From the NCBI GenBank assembly GCA_000711775.1, contig ARYC01017090.1, forward strand, positions 124,001-188,000: DNA of 64,000 bases, in the 5' to 3' direction. Shown piece by piece: positions 12,004-25,950 of this stretch (the first letter of the stretch is position 1; every line of letters begins with the position of its first letter). The translations under genes were made by a program, and so were the position numbers. Under the pieces are notes generated by a model. It saw only the letters and a list, made by a program, of their open reading frames with translations, made no database searches and was not told the origin of the DNA. The stretch comes from Oxytricha trifallax. Taxonomy: Eukaryota > Ciliophora > Spirotrichea > Sporadotrichida > Oxytrichidae.

Positions 12004-14998
12004 ATGTAGCTGTTAAAGGAAAATATTGCTCTCAAGATTTATGATCTCTTTCATTATATTTAATTTATTAAATTTTTGTAATTATAAGATAGATTTATAT
12101 TATTAATAAATATTGGCCACTAAGAATTGGTGATAGAGAAACTTAGAGAGAAACTGGCTCAAGACCCAACTTTCGAACCATATTCTTGCTTCAAAAGAAT
12201 AGCCAGGATAGGAGACAGAATTGGAAAAAGAGACTTTTATTTATTCTTAAAGTAACATATTTCAATATAAAATTACCTATCTTATTAATTTAGAGAGAAT
12301 TATAAGGAATATCCAAATGAAGATGATTGCCAATTTATTGTGAAATATTATGATGCAGATGGAGACAAGTATCTTAATTTCTTAGAGTAAGTTTCATAAC
12401 AAATATTATCATAATTTTACAGCTTTAATTACTTGATACTTCCAAATGACAATTTGACTTTGAGGGCTAAAGCAACACAATAAAATAATCAGTTTTAACA
12501 AGAACTTAATTCTGAGTTGGAAGAGAAACTGGTCGAGCTTGTTTATAAGTAAGTTCAATTTTTTAAAATCCAACTAATTTAGTGAATTGTGCTACCATAT
12601 ATAAACTGAGAAGATTAAAAGAGAGCTAGAGTAGATGAGAGGTTTTAGCACTGTAACAGCTTTTTAATTTATCATTTTCCTTAATAACTTTTCAAGTGAT
12701 GGATGGAAAGAAGTATAACTTCTTAGATTGGGACTAGATATTCAACTTCCTAAAATATTACGCAAATGGAGACAAGCAGTACATGCCAACAAAGAGAAAA
12801 GTGAATGGTATTTTAAGAAGACTAGATTGTGATGCAGATTAAAAAATAGCCTTCGGTGAGTTTGCAGAAGCAATAAAGCCAATTGATGTTTATTTCACAG
12901 AAGTAGATGACTTAAATATCAAAGAAGTTAGTCCGCGAAAGTTTACAGAAATGGAAAAGAGTGAGCTTAAGTCCCAGCTTAGGCAAGAGTATAGATAAAA
13001 TAGAAGTGCTGAAAGAACAAAACCATTAAGAACCTTTAAGTCAATTCTAAATACTAAAGATGCTACAGCTATCAAAGAGCTATAATCCCCCATTAGAAGA
13101 TAGCAAACTGAAATAATGATAAAGTAGGATTAAGATGTCATAAATACGGATTATTCACCAATAGATAAGAAAACAGTGCTAAATTAGACAAACTAATTAA
13201 AATAAACATCTTTGATTAAATATCACATGACTACAGATGAAGATGTCTAATTAAGAGAAGCCCCATAGGTTCAATATCAAAATGGAAGCTTAAATCAATA
13301 CAGTAACCAAAATAATTTCTTAAATATTTTTTAAATCACTAGAGAATCCTAGATTCTAATAATAAAAATTCCTAAATTTAAAAGACTCTCAGATTCTAGC
13401 AAGAATCAGTCCAGCTTGACAATAAGAAATTACTTGAAGAAACTCCAAAGTCTAAAAAGAGCTAAAACTAACTATATGAAAATCAATCATAGTCATCGAT
13501 ACAACAAAACTAGGTTTCAATATCTAAGGAACTTCAAGAGAGTGAATATTCTCCAGTATAGTCAAGTTAGAGATCTGAATAAAAGTAATAAAGATCTCTG
13601 TAGAGCTCTCATATTAAACTCATCCCTAAGAGACTTGATAAGCCTGAGTATAATAACAAGATCTCACCTGTAAAGTACTCTTCCAACGGTGATTAAAAGA
13701 ATTTCAAAGCAATTTAAAGTAGAGACATCAACAATTAAAGTGTTTATTCTCAGTTCTCTTTGGATTCAATGTCTCCTGAAAAGTTCAACTCAGATAAGGA
13801 GCATGTTAGCAATATTAAAATGGAGATGAGATATAATATGGAATCTCAGCACAAACAGTTCCCATTCACTAGACTTATTCATTAAATACTAAACTCTTTG
13901 AAAGTGATTGAACATGAAAAAGAACTACTGTACTCTTAAAGTAGAGATTTCAATATTTTAGATGCCTTCAGAGTATTTGATATAGATGGAAAAGGCTACA
14001 TCAGTTAAATAGAATTGATATCAGGGCTATTTGATATGAGAATTGAACACACCCAAGCTGAGTTAAATGCATTTTTCAGACATTATGATACAGAAGGTTG
14101 TAGAAAACTCAAATTCTCAGATTTTTCTAAGGCTTTCTTACCATTTGATAAAGAATAAAGTTTAGCCGTTTTAAAAAGAGAACCTCTAAACATTAAGACA
14201 ATCAAGAAACCAGAAACGACATTCTTGAAAAATACATTCTTGTAGTATACTGTATTGTGGAGAGTTATTCTTAGACAGATTTGGGAGATATAGGGACTTA
14301 AGAATCGATATGTTAATGCTAATTGCTTTGATGTTGAAAAGTCTTTCTTTGAAATCGATAAACATAGACAAGGCTTCATTGATAAAAATAGGGTAAGTTT
14401 ACCTTACTTAATTTAAAATTATGAGAGAAAGTTGTTTAATTTATTCTTTGTAGTTTAAGCTTTACATAAATGAGAAATCAGAAGTTTAGAGATTTAGCGA
14501 TGAAGATTTGAACATCGTATATGATTTTATCAATAGAAAAGATCTATCAAAGCTTACTTTAGATGATGTAATAATTATCATAATTGTTATATATTAATGT
14601 AGTTTGTCTCAGAGATAATGATGTTTTGAAAACTTAGAGAAAACTTAAATTTATTTCTTAAAAAATAATCCTACTATATCAAATTCATATCATAGTAAAT
14701 TGATATATCTTTTAACTTATTAATGAAATAAATTTATTATCTTCTTATTACATTTTGTTAATATCAAATTTTGTTTCCAGTAATTGATAAATTCCCAATT
14801 TTTGAAACATTCTTAAACAAAGATAATTTTTCTCCATTTGGCTATAGAATATATCCTCCCTTTGGCATTGGTGACTGCAAAAGACTTGTGGTTGAAGATG
14901 GAGTGCTCATTCGTTTGTTAATCATAACTTATTTAATATAATAAACTTTATATTATTTGATAGATTTTGCAGTCATACCACGAAGAAGAGCAGAATGA
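12004..14998 (+). CDS. EF-hand protein, about 870 residues
   Basis: Likely start at 12004 (MQLLKENIALKIYDLFH), then a break, then an exon from about 12126 (LVIEKLREKLAQDP). Introns with GTAAC/GTAAG donors occur at about 12250-12295, 12389-12421 and 12550-12585. EF-hand-like loops: DADGDKYLNFLD (about 12354-12425) and the canonical DIDGKGYISQIE (about 13979-14014). Degenerate ones: DCDADQKIAFGE and IDKHRQGFIDKN. Between them is a Gln/Ser-rich linker. The frame shifts by one base near 13310-13340 (T-rich run, possibly an indel) and across 13350-13395, where an 8-bp repeat AGATTCTA suggests an IES. The 3' part is joined by IESs at 14573-14784 and 14911-14976, and the protein ends VLIPRRRAE. EF-hand architecture suggests Ca2+ sensing, perhaps in the cortex or cilium; no orthologue named. 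Confidence 0.65.
14573..14784. other. IES, 212 bp, pointer GTAAT
   Basis: GTAAT at 14568-14572 and 14780-14784. Excision gives LTLDDVIDKFPIFETFL in frame. A GT...AG splice over the same span would be out of frame, so an IES fits better than an intron. Confidence 0.7.
14911..14976. other. Candidate IES, 66 bp, pointer TCAT
   Basis: TCAT at 14907-14910 and 14973-14976. Excision joins GVLI to PRRRAE and the stop. A GT...AG intron in the same place gives a similar product, so the nature of the insert is uncertain. Confidence 0.45.
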
Positions 14999-15207
14999 TC
15001 TACTTCACTTTTATATATCAAATTATTTTAAATTTTGATAAGTATTTAAAGATAATAGAAATTACATGATTTAAATTACACTATTCTACGATGATTTCAT
15101 ATTCTTAAGAGGTGGTTTCTACAGTTTTGTTTATATTTTGAATTAAGGTGAAAATCTTAGTGCTTATTTATTTTTTTTAAATAGAGATTCTTTGTTATTC
15201 ATTATAG

Positions 15208-18200
15208 TCAAAAACTACTATGACTCTTGAGATATTTTATTTAATATAAAATAATAGATCTGTAAGAATAGAATTTAGATTCTTCGTCAATTGATTTGTT
15301 ATGGTGCTCGATTTTATCAAAATTTAGCAGATCAGATATCTTACTTTCTTGACTCTTTATTAAGTTTAAGTTACTTCCATGAATAGATGAAAAATTAGTA
15401 TCAAAAATAAAAGGATATAATTGTAAATTCTTTTCTGTTTAAGCATCCTATTCTTAACTTATGCTAATTTCTGGAATTTTATTGATAGCATTTAGTGATT
15501 CTTTGTTATCGCTACTTAGACTATCAATTATCTACAAATCAATGCTTGACTAGATATGTATAATACCTTGATGTGAATCCTTAATATCTAAATCATTTTT
15601 TAAACTATCTTTTTCTTGGCTCAATCTCAATGTTTGCTTTTTCTCGATAATTATATCATCATATCGTGACCTTGATTAACTACCTCTTCTCCTGAACTTC
15701 TTTCTCTTCTCTTCATTTGAATTCTCATAATTTAGGAAATTTCTTGAGTTCTTTTTACCTTCAATGGGTCTTTACTGAGAATTTTAATTGCTGCCTTATT
15801 TTTAAATCACTTGATATTTCTTTAAATTTTTATCATTATAACTTCTCAGAGATTCATAAATAAATATTGTAAAGTTATATTACTATAGTAGATAAGTAAA
15901 GTTGCATTTTTTATTTAACTCATAACTCTCAAAGAACTCAAAATCTTTGACGATCTATAGAAACTCTTCAAGAGTGATATTCTTTTAGTTTTTTCTTTTC
16001 TCAAGTAACTCAGTCAAATCTTTTAATCCCTAATTTGACTCTTTCAAATTACTCTAAGGTAAACTTTGCATAATGTATTTTGCAGCATGCTGAAATGCTT
16101 ATATAGATATCCCTTTCGTGTTTTATTTTTCTTAGCCTTAATTCACATCAAATTTATTGTACACTTTCTCAAGCTCAGAATTGATTAAGTTGTCGTATTC
16201 AATAATACTATTTAGTGATTCTTTCATAAATATAAGAAAAGGCACTTCGATCTTAATTTTCATGTCAAAGAGGTTATTTAACTCAAAACCACTAATGAAA
16301 CCTCTGTGAGTTGTATCTAAATTTGTTTCGAAAAATAGTGAGAAATCTTTAACATAATCTTTAATATTTATCTTCAATCTTTAAGTTAGGTAGTCTATAA
16401 AATCTCCAATTTCAACCTTAAAGTTTGTTTCATCTAAGAGATCTTAGAATGGGTCTTACTGTTTTCTCTATTTCTCTTTTATAATAATTTGTTTGATTAG
16501 TCTATAATCATGAACTTAGCTAGATTCAGTAAGATTCGCTTAGAGGCCATTAATAAGTACACTACTTTAAGTTATAATAGAGTTTATTGATTTATCTATG
16601 ATTTCCTAATGCTTTAAAGAAATAGCTTTAGTACCCAGTCTTTAGTAAATTAAATCAACGACTTAGTCCAAGTCAACTTTCATAAATTAGACTTCCCCTG
16701 TAAATATATCATCAAATGCTAAATTTGTATCTTAGAGCAGATTTACAAATCCTTAACTCACTGGCTGAGTATATGAAGTTTACTCACCTAAACCAAGAAA
16801 GGCTTTGAGTAATTTTATTCTGGAATCTTTATTATGAACTTCAAGGATAACTTTAAGAAAATCTTCAGCTATTTCTCCAGCTTTCTAAGGATGTGGGTTT
16901 ATGTTCAAAAGCTCTTCTAAAAAGAGATCTTTCATATGTCTGTATGGTTAAATTACCAATTTTGACATCATAGATGAAATTACTTGAAGAATTTACTCAG
17001 ACTTTTCTTTGTAAAGTATAGGAATTGGCTCTTAATTTAGGTCTACAATTTAATTCATTTTGAATTGCTCAGCCTGAGAAATTCCACTTTTAGGTGATTT
17101 AGGATTGAGGGAAGAAGAATTTTTCCTGTGAGTTGGATTTTCTAATTTTTAATCAAAATTAATGGAAAGATTCGGCTGCTTAATCAGACCATGTTTACTC
17201 ATAACTTTCTACATAATTTAATCAAGAGGTATGCTAGTTTTGTTTCTTGGTGAGGCACTTCCACTACCCGCTTACATAGAATGTAGTTTGGCTTCAGTAA
17301 GATTCTTTTTCAATTTCGATTTATTACTATCATCTTGCAATACTAATTTTGCTCTGCTAAGTTAATCATTTGAACCTAAATCACATTGAATTTACCTATC
17401 TTTTTTTTCTTGATTTTGAATCTTGATAAGTTTATGTCTGATAGTCTAAAATTCTACGTTCTTTATTTTTTCATTTTCTAGATCATGAAGCAAAGTTTCG
17501 AGATTCCTTTTTTATTTATCTAAGTCAATTTTTAACTCTTTACACTTCAATTTTTTAGCGGTTAGTTTTGAGTTAGTTTTTACAAGTTCTCTATTTAGTC
17601 TCTCACATTCAATCTTTTTGGTTAAAATATACATGAAAAAAGAAGTGATAAGAATTAGGTAAAATTACAAACAATAATCTGGCAAAATTTAGTTATGAGA
17701 ATATTCCTCTATTATATATTTGATTTGATATTTAATTGAAAGACTCAGAAGTTATTAACATGAGCGCAAACTCCGCATTTGACTTTCCGACTTCCAGTAG
17801 GAAATTATAGCAATATTTTGCACTTTTGGCAATTAGATTTTGAAAGTTTCTATATTCATGAATAAATAATCGAAATTTTGAGTATATATTATTATACTTA
17901 CAACTTAGGGTACTCTGTTGACTTATTAACAATTTCCACATTTTACATGAACTGCTCCTGCCATATACTCTAGAATTACTTTGCAATTTAGAAAATTTGA
18001 AAAAATTGGTGTACCACTTCTATTAAACAAAAATAATATAAATTTTTCAATTAAATTTAACTATATAAGTAATTTATCTTTAATATTCAAATTCATCAAG
18101 TTGATAATATTAAATAGACATATTATTTTAATTTTTACTTAATGGTAGCATATTAGTTTAGACTATAATAAAAATGTTTGATTCTTAATGTTTCTAATTT

Positions 18201-18427
18201 GCATGGAACTTAAGAAACTGATAAAAAATAGCTCTTGAATTTATATAAATTATTTGACTTACCCTTGGCATGGGAGCAACTTTCTCTGCGATTGATATCT
18301 CCCCATCTGGTAAATGCACTAGTACATGTTAATCATGAGCATCTATTTCATCTTCAGGAATCTATTAGAATATATTGCATAAGAACTTTCTTACTTCACT
18401 TCCATTCGAATTGCTAATTGACTCCAT
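15208..18427 (-). CDS. Coiled-coil protein with one N-terminal membrane-type segment
   Basis: Start ATG at 18427 (MESISNSNGSEVRKFLC), stop 15208-15210, about 970 residues. Exon 1 ends at 18263 (VAPMPR) with a GTAAGTC donor; the intron 18020-18262 (243 nt) and a second intron 17850-17901 (52 nt, GTAAGT...TATAG) restore one frame. Around 17690-17635 there is a hydrophobic segment (FYLILITSFFMYIL) followed at once by heptad-rich sequence (IECERLNRELVKTNSKL; LETLLHDLENEK). The middle is mixed alpha-helical with acidic/hydrophobic blocks, including an EF-hand-like but incomplete DTTHRGFISGFE. The C-terminal third is Ser/Lys-rich. The long body from 17630 to 15210 is open without interruption, which makes the gene itself secure. 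No family recognised. Confidence 0.7.
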
Positions 18428-18502
18428 TATAATTTATAAAATTATTATACTACTATTATAATCTTAAATAATTTATAAATAGAATTAACTTATCTAAATA
18501 TT

Positions 18503-19986
18503 TCACTCTCTATCTAACAAACTCAAAGCTTTCTTAGTTTTCGACTCTAATTAATCTCTTTTAAATTATTACAGCTTTTAAGTCCTGAATTGCATAAAAT
18601 TAAAGGAAGCTGAGAACTTTTTATTCTATAGATACTAGTTCGAACTAGTATTTCTAGTGGTTTATGAACCAGTATTCATTCCATTTTGAAACTATTGATT
18701 TATAGAGTTTAAATTATTAGAGGAGGTGGACCTAAATATATCATTCAGTTAGTTTGGAAATTTTATTCTTTCTAAATCAAAGATTTTAACTGGCTTTATA
18801 TTTCCATACTATACCTTGTTATTTTCTATGTTTTTAGGATTATTCTTTTAATTAAGATGAGGTTCAGAAATTACTTTATTAAGCTTTGGCTTAATATTCT
18901 TGACTAACTGATTATCAGAAACCGGATTTTCATAAATTCCAGACTTTATTGTAATAAAATTGCTCTACATAAAGTCTCTCTGAGATTCTATCTTTAAATC
19001 AGAAAAAGGAGTTAAATCTTTTATGCTAATAAAATCTTCATTTTATGTTTGCTTAGAATTCCTTATTAATTAGCCTTTCATTCCTTTTCTTTATATTACT
19101 TCAAGATTATCGATTTGTAAAAAATCCCCTTCCTTTATCAAAACTGGCTGATATTACTTGCTTGGTATTTGACTTAATAAATCCCTCAAAACTGCTGGTT
19201 TTTAAGTACGATATTCTTTCCTATTTGGTGACAGTCGCTTAGATTTTGACACCTCATTATCAATTGAATTAAAGTTCAAATCTGGGATAAATCCTGTTTC
19301 TTTGTCTAGGTCTTTTCTTGCATTATTTACACTTTTTACTATTAGAGTGTTAGCTAAATTTAGAACAGGAAATTAATTTCTACTTTTTCTCACTTCCTCT
19401 TACTGTGTCATGAGATGCTAGCGCTAAATTTATACTCTTGGTAAATTTTGCAGTAGTTTCTGACTATTTGAATTGAACTTCTAGTATAATTGAGTTTTAG
19501 GTCTGTTCTAGAACACATTGTGCAATTTACTTTTTTAAATATCTTATAGTTCTTCCTCTTCTTTAATTTATTCATTAATTTTTTGCTAGTCATTCTTAAG
19601 TTTTTCTATGGATTTATTTCTTTATATAAGAGTTTCAAGCATTTATTCTTCATGCCCATCTTCTATGCATTAATTTACAGCTTGAATTATGTTGTCTAAG
19701 CCGACCTTGAAAGCAGGTTAATGATGCTGAATTTGTCTTTTGTGCAACTTTTTCATTTAATTTTAAAATCTAGTCATAGTGTAACTCACCTCGGAATGTT
19801 TCTAACCGGTTCTTGATTACAAAGCAGAGGTTGGCCTCCTCTCAAATTTAGGAGTCTTCTTTTTAGAGAACAGTCCTTAAAAATAAGAGATAAAATAAAG
19901 TATAACATTCCTTGAATTATTTAGGTGTTTTTGTCAAAGATAAATTGAGGCTAATTAGTAAATTAAAGTTTAAGATCTGCGTTCAT
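18503..19986 (-). CDS. Hypothetical Gln/Lys/Asn-rich protein, 468 residues
   Basis: ATG at 19986 (MNADLKLQFTNQPQFIF), TGA at 18503-18505. An IES at 19879-19913 and a 42-nt intron (19748-19789, GTGAGT...AAAG) must be removed to link the N-terminus to the long main exon; after that 469 codons are open. A short coiled-coil-like stretch (RNKSIEKLKNDQQKINEQIKEEEELQDIQ, shown here only as positions about 19630-19545) follows the N-terminus. The remainder is basic, with Asn/Gln/Ser tracts. No conserved domain seen. It sits 76 bp downstream of the start of the coiled-coil gene, both on the minus strand. Confidence 0.7.
19879..19913. other. IES, 35 bp, pointer AAGGA (gene strand)
   Basis: The repeat (TCCTT on the plus strand, 19874-19878 and 19909-19913) flanks an AT-rich insert with no GT donor. 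Excision joins NTQIIQG to LFSKKKTPKFER in frame. Confidence 0.65.
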
Positions 19987-20873
19987 TCTAAAAGTCAAAT
20001 ATTAAATACTAAATAATTAAATTAATTAATATTATAGAGGAATTCTTAATTTATCTTTTGGTCTCAAGAAATTAAATTTCATTTGATAATCGAAATATTA
20101 ATATTTATTTCAAAACTACTTTACTAATTTAAAATACTTTATAAGATTTAAAAAAATAAGAGATGCATTTAATTATAAAGAACTCTTAGATTAATCTTTT
20201 TTCCTCCAAATATATTCCCAAGAAGATTAATTAATTTGATGTATTTTAATAAAGTTTAAGGATTATATTTCTTGATTATTTCTAATTTTATCGCCTTTCT
20301 CATTTTTTTTTTATATATTATACTATCCAACTATAAACTGATAAAAATCACCATATATTTTTAAGCAGATTTAGAAAATGTTAAATAAATTTTCTTTTAT
20401 CTAGCATCTTCATATTTTATCATTTTAAATATGATTATAAAATAGTTTATAAAAATTATAAAACAAATTTATTAGTTTTATTCCTCTATCTGTTGCGTAG
20501 CCACTTTATATAAAATAAATACTTTTAAGATTTTTGTTTTTAATATTGTCATGTTAATCTAATCTTGATATTGGAAAATTACTTTGCCTGTTTGTACTTT
20601 AGCTTTGCCCCATTTTATTTACTTGTGTTTTTGTGAAATTGCTAGGGGATTTCGAGGCTTTCCCTGTATAGGGGGATTAATTGATGGGAGACCGAGCAGG
20701 TGAATAGGATTTTTAATCTATAATTTACATTTCCGACTCTGGAGGGAATTTCTTAATTTTAAGTTCCTTCATCATTATATTAATTTTATGAAAATATTTA
20801 CTATTTACATGTATATATTTTTTAAGTTTATAAATTAAAAAAGTTAGTGCAATATATATAATCAATCTTAAAA
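19987..20873. other. Intergenic, AT-rich with a short G-rich patch
   Basis: No reading frame of protein-like composition. A GC-richer patch at about 20640-20702 stands out against poly-T-rich surroundings; no structure or gene recognised in it. Confidence 0.4.
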
Positions 20874-22491
20874 TCACATAAAGCTGTTTTTGTTGGAGTT
20901 GGTTGATCTTAAATCGAAGCTTAAATTGTTTCTCCTGCCAAACTTAGTTGCCGAAGTAAAGTTTTCTGAAGCTGAGGTGTTGCTTCCATCACCATTAGCT
21001 GCTCTCTTTTGTGCAATTAATTATCTCCCTAAATAAAATTAATTGATGAAAATAAATGATACTTTTTTCTGCAGAGGGACTTTGATTTAGGTTGCTGTCA
21101 TCTGGCTTCACTATATCATGCTTGATAGTAAAATTTTGATAAACTTATGAATGCACTATTAAATTAAGAACATAAAAGCATTTCGTTTTATTGTTCAATT
21201 AGATCATTCTACTACTTCTTTGGACTTCTATATGGAGATCTCACAGCTTCAGTTCTTTAATCTCTTAACAAATCTGAGTGTTTTTTGCTTTTCAAGCCAT
21301 CTTCGCCATCCCCAGCGTAGTTGATTTTCTTGTTGCTATCATGATATGTGACAATTTTCTTTCCATTAGGATAAGGACTCTTCTTTGAACTATAACCGCC
21401 ATTATTAATGTATTTTGAACTTGATGATTAGTCTGCTGCTCTACCACTTGTTGATACATAATTCGTTCCATATTAATCTTTCAAAGCTTTCCTCTCAATA
21501 CTTTTCAACAGTTTTTCATGATAAACCCTATTTTCATTGGTGTGTCCTTTCTCAGCAGAGAGACAATCTGAATTGTTTTTATATTTTGCCTTGCTTAAGT
21601 AATTTTCATAGTCTTATGATGGATCATAATATTTAGAGGTCATATTTGACTTTGAAGTCTAACTATCTTTTCCAAAATCATCTGCAAACATCACATTTTA
21701 ACGTTAGTTGAATGGAGTCGTTCCCTAACTACGACCGTCGTATGTTTTGAATTATTGATTGCCGTCAAAAGATTAGTTTATCAATGAGTTATCAAGTTAA
21801 GGTTATTGATTGAAATGCGATTAATGATGTGCATGATTAATAGGGGTTTAGAAGGACTCATTGGGGTTTATGTACTGTGAAGTAAATGGTTACTCAGCCA
21901 TTCTATTAGTAATTCTAACACTCGGACTCTCATCAAATCCTTGATTTCTATCAGAAGACTTAGGTGTCTAATCTTTTTTCGATGAACTTGTTGGATATCT
22001 TTAATGAATTACTGAGGCTAAAGGATCATATCCCTAACTTTAAAATTGAGAGGTATTATTAACTTTCTATCTTAAGTAATTGTTCTCAAGCTTTTAGTCT
22101 TGCAAATTTTGGTGAAGCTAGTAATTAGCTTGTTTCAATTAAGCGATTTCGTTGTTTAACCCAGTTATTTATTTAATGAACTATGCTCTTCCATCTACTT
22201 TCAGAAGTTCTATTTACTTTACTAACTGAATCAGCTGATCTTAGCACTATTCCACTCTAAAATGAATATAAATATGGAACAAATCTATACATACTTGTCT
22301 TAAAGTTGTTGTTTTTAATTCTAAAGTTAGTTTATTTATTAATGCGACTAATCTCTGATGTCCTTGACTCTATCAATTAAGTTCTATGAAAGTTTTGAGC
22401 AAAGAAATATATAATTTACTTAATTTTGTTCCTTCAAAAAGTTATTTTCATAAAGAATCTCATCGATATCTTATCTTGAAACACTGCTCAT
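20874..22491 (-). CDS. N-terminal coiled coil plus Ser/Asn/Gln-rich tail protein
   Basis: ATG at 22491 (MSSVSRQDIDEILYENNFL), stop 20874-20876. Two typical introns near the 5' end (GTAAAT...CATAG about 22415-22380, and GTATGT...TTTAG about 22297-22260) link a heptad-rich N-terminal region (IDRVKDIRDQSHQQINQL; DQLIQLVKQIELLKVD; LNNEIAQLKQANYQL) to a long disordered tail rich in Ser/Asn/Gln/Tyr. A break at about 21170-21110 (after LIEQQNEM) needs an IES whose pointer I could not fix. A last intron (GTATCA...TTTAG, about 21065-21030) leads to the C-terminus ending NSNKNSFM. Coiled-coil plus disordered tail suggests a structural or scaffold protein; no homologue recognised. Confidence 0.7.
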
Positions 22492-22688
22492 TTTAAATAT
22501 AAATTTGGAAGTAAAATATCTCATCAATTATACATTTATGAAAATTAAGTTAAAAACTACCCTATTTATTTTTAGTTAAATTTTATTTCAAAATTTATTT
22601 TAACTCTCTGCATTAATAATGTGAGCAATAGGCTTTAATTGAATTTAAATTAGTAGTTTTATTTTAATGTGAAAATTTACTAGTTAAA

Positions 22689-25600
22689 TCACTGTCTACT
22701 CTTAATTTAATCATTATATTCAAACAGCTGTGAATCACATTTTTGCAAGGTCTAATTGCAAATTCTTTTAATTCTTAAATATTAAGTTGTCTCATTGATT
22801 TCTAATAGGTGATCCAAGCACCCTAGTTCAACTGATCTTCTCCTTATGTAATCATTTTTAGATAATAATAAGTTTCCAAAAGCTAGGTAGATGTTTGTTA
22901 ACACTTCATAGTCATTTAGCAAAGTAAAATGACGCATTATTTGTAAACTATAGATGAGGATTGATTAATCATGCAATTTATAAAGAGGGTTTTAAATAAA
23001 TGGAAAATGTTAAGACACAGGTTTACAATCTCTCTTTTAATAAGAGTATCTTAAAGTTCATAGTTGCCTGTAAAGTTTAATACAATAGCACTCATATTTT
23101 TAAGTATGTCTAAGTTCCCAAGACTTAAAGTATTTAGATCAATTGAGTTTGCATCTGCGTTGATTTAATTGAACTGCTATAATAAATTTATGATAATTTA
23201 TTCATTTAATTATCAGATTATTATAGTATGAGAAGGGTTGGAATATAGACAATAACTGCTTTATATAATCTAAAATTCCAAGTTAAATCATTTAATTTTG
23301 AGCCTCAAGTTTTTGAGATAAATTAGCAAGAGTTTCCATAGTAGCCTCAATCATACAATTGCTATTGGGTTATTTCTCGATTTCATCAAAGAAATTTATA
23401 TCTAGGGCATCTAGTCCACCAGCTGTCAAGTATTTCAAATTTAGTTATTCAGCCATTTTTATCAATCTTTCATCTGAAATCTTATCATTCTTTAAGAGTT
23501 TAGAATAATCTTAGTCATCATCTCCGAAATCCATAAAATTCTAATCTGCAAATTAAGTGTCAAGTAGGTACTTATTTTCTTTCAGTTGATTGAGTAACGA
23601 GGAGATGTAATCACGATTTATCATTTCTTACTAAACAAAGTAAAATTAAATGGAAAAAAAAGTATTACTGAGCTTTGATTTTTGTCAAGGGAACACTATG
23701 CTAATAGTTCCATTAATGATGTCTTTATCTCAAGGTTATTGTAACACTATGTAAATTTAAATATGTAGGCAAAAAGTATTGGATAAAATTAATGTTGATA
23801 GTTGAATCTTAAAATCTTACCTTTTCTGAGCTTAATAAAAGTTGGATGTTATCATATAAGGGCAATTTAGTGAATCTTTCTATCAATTAGGGAACTTTTG
23901 AAATTGTTTTTAGTGTTATGAGTGTTTGCTGAATATTCTAAAAATTGATATTATAAAGTCAAATTTATCTTACCTTTATGCAATTATCAACACTCAGTTA
24001 ATTTGCTAGAATCTCAATTATATTATTACTTAAGAAAATCTAAATAACATTATTGCTCTGAGATGTCTCTAACATCGAACTAGCAAGCCAAATAATATTT
24101 TCCTTTACTTCATCATCTTGTGAAGTTTCTATCATTGCAAAGAGGTCATTAAATAGGGTACCATTTTTGCTTAGCATTTCAATTGCCCTTAATATCAAGT
24201 TTATTATCACTTTTAATATCTAAAAAATGTTTAAGAAATGATAAAAATAAGATTACTGAAATTCTGTTATCTTAGTTGGGATATTTCTATATTAAATCAA
24301 AAATTTTAGGGGCTTTTCGAAAGTAAATTTTACATATTAAGATATTGATGATTAAATTGAAGTTAATAAATTATGCCTTCATAATTTCAGTGTGTCTACT
24401 ATTCAAGAACTCATATATTAAATTTGGTTCTTTTTCAAAAGAATTCAAAGCAATCAATAAATTTTCAAACAAAAACCAATTTTCCTCATAGTCTTTTAGA
24501 TCCTTAACTATTCTATCCAGTAGCTAGCATTAATCTCTCAAAAATTTAGCAGATATTCCTCTCTATAGAAAGTTTATATACAATTATTAAATTACCTTGA
24601 TGGATTTTGAAATTATATAGTAAGTGTGGTTTCTAATAAGCACAGCAGAAGAAGCGAATAAGGAAGATTTCTTTTCATCTCCTTCATTTTTAATTAACTT
24701 TTACATTAAATTATGATCTTTAATACCTCTAGTTGGTGATTGTTAAGTTCCTTATATATAAAAAATTAAAATCCGCTATGCATAGATTGAATTCCTTCTT
24801 GTTCTATAGCTGAGTTATACTAGCTTTAGATTGGCATAGTTTATTTACCCTCCATAGCTTCAATTAGGTTCATTCTTGATTGTTTTATTACTTTAATATG
24901 AGTGATTTAATTATCTCTCCAAGATTCTGTGATTTCTAGGCATTTAATGAAAGCTCTCTTCAATGACTCTTCTTCTTTTATAATCATACCTTAAATAGTT
25001 GATTTGTAGGATGCTAGTTCTTTTATACTTGAAATGCAGAGTTCTATTACTTTCTCATCATTACTTTCCAGAATTAACTTTAAAAAGTATTAGCTTCCAC
25101 TATTCTCGAAAAAGTACATCTTATTCTCATTATCTCCTTTTAGTATGTTTGATATGGAGTAAATTAGGTTTTACTTATCATTTCCAGAAAAATTATACAG
25201 CAATGGAACTAAATTCTTAAGTACTTCTAAGCTCAACTTTGAACTCACAAATTCATAGTTCATGCTAAGATATGTACAAGCTTTGACGGTATTTTTAACA
25301 ATGTCAAATTCGTCTACTTATTCCAAAAGATGTTTTATACCTATGATAACATCATGTGACAGCATCCTCTCTTGCACTTGAGGGAATTTAAAAATGATGC
25401 TAATTAATCGCGCTAACTTTTACTTAGCTTCAATTGATATCTCACTACAGAATTCCAAACAATTAAATGCTATGTCTATTAGATCCTTGTTGAGCAGTAG
25501 ATGCTGCGAATGATCATGAGTGAAGATTACCATAAATGACTTTATAAGGGAGTCTCTTAAAATTGAGTCTAGCACGTCGTTTTCAAGATCAGAAAAATCT

Positions 25601-25899
25601 GATTCGTCATCACTGTCTAACTCCTCTCTGAGTTTGTCTGAAAATTTATTACTTTCATCATCATCTTATTATTCTGTTATTATGACAGCATTTATTTCGC
25701 TTTAATTAGTTTAATTTGTTTGACCTGTAACCCGAGCTCTCTTTAACTTTTAAGCTGCAGAATTAGTTTTTGACAAAGAGTCTCTAAGTGTTTACATTTT
25801 TGATAAGCTAGATTTGTTTTCTTTTGATTTTTAAGGCAGCATAATTCCTGCTAGAGGATTTTTCTTAACAGAAGATTTCTGTGAGATTGATTGATTCAT
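22689..25899 (-). CDS. ARM-repeat-like protein with acidic N-terminus
   Basis: ATG at 25899 (MNQSISQKSSVKKNPLAGIM), stop 22689-22691, roughly 950 residues. The N-terminal 110 residues are low complexity ending in an acidic Asp/Glu/Ser stretch (EELDSDDESDFSDLE). After that come repeated amphipathic helix pairs with Leu/Ile spacing and motifs such as LVPLLYNFSGNDKQNLIYSI, NDEKVIELCISSIKELA, VKENIIWLASSML and YEVLTNIYLAFGNLL, typical of armadillo repeats. At least five introns of 33-45 nt (for example GTAATTTA...CTATAG about 24560) are needed. The segment starting MINRDYISSLLNQLKEN at about 23620 could be the start of a separate gene, but an intron joins it in frame. ARM repeats bind partner proteins; the specific role is unknown. 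Confidence 0.6.
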
Positions 25900-25950
25900 A
25901 TAAAAAATATAGTATCAAACTTATCCTAGAACTATTCATATTGATTTCCT

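Noticed and set aside
25896..25899. ATGA overlap between the end of the HEAT-like gene and the start of the ARM-like gene, as in bacterial operons
   Set aside because: Only one of three possible frames for the HEAT-like 3' end gives it. A fitting intron gives an earlier stop at 25951, and operons are not expected here.
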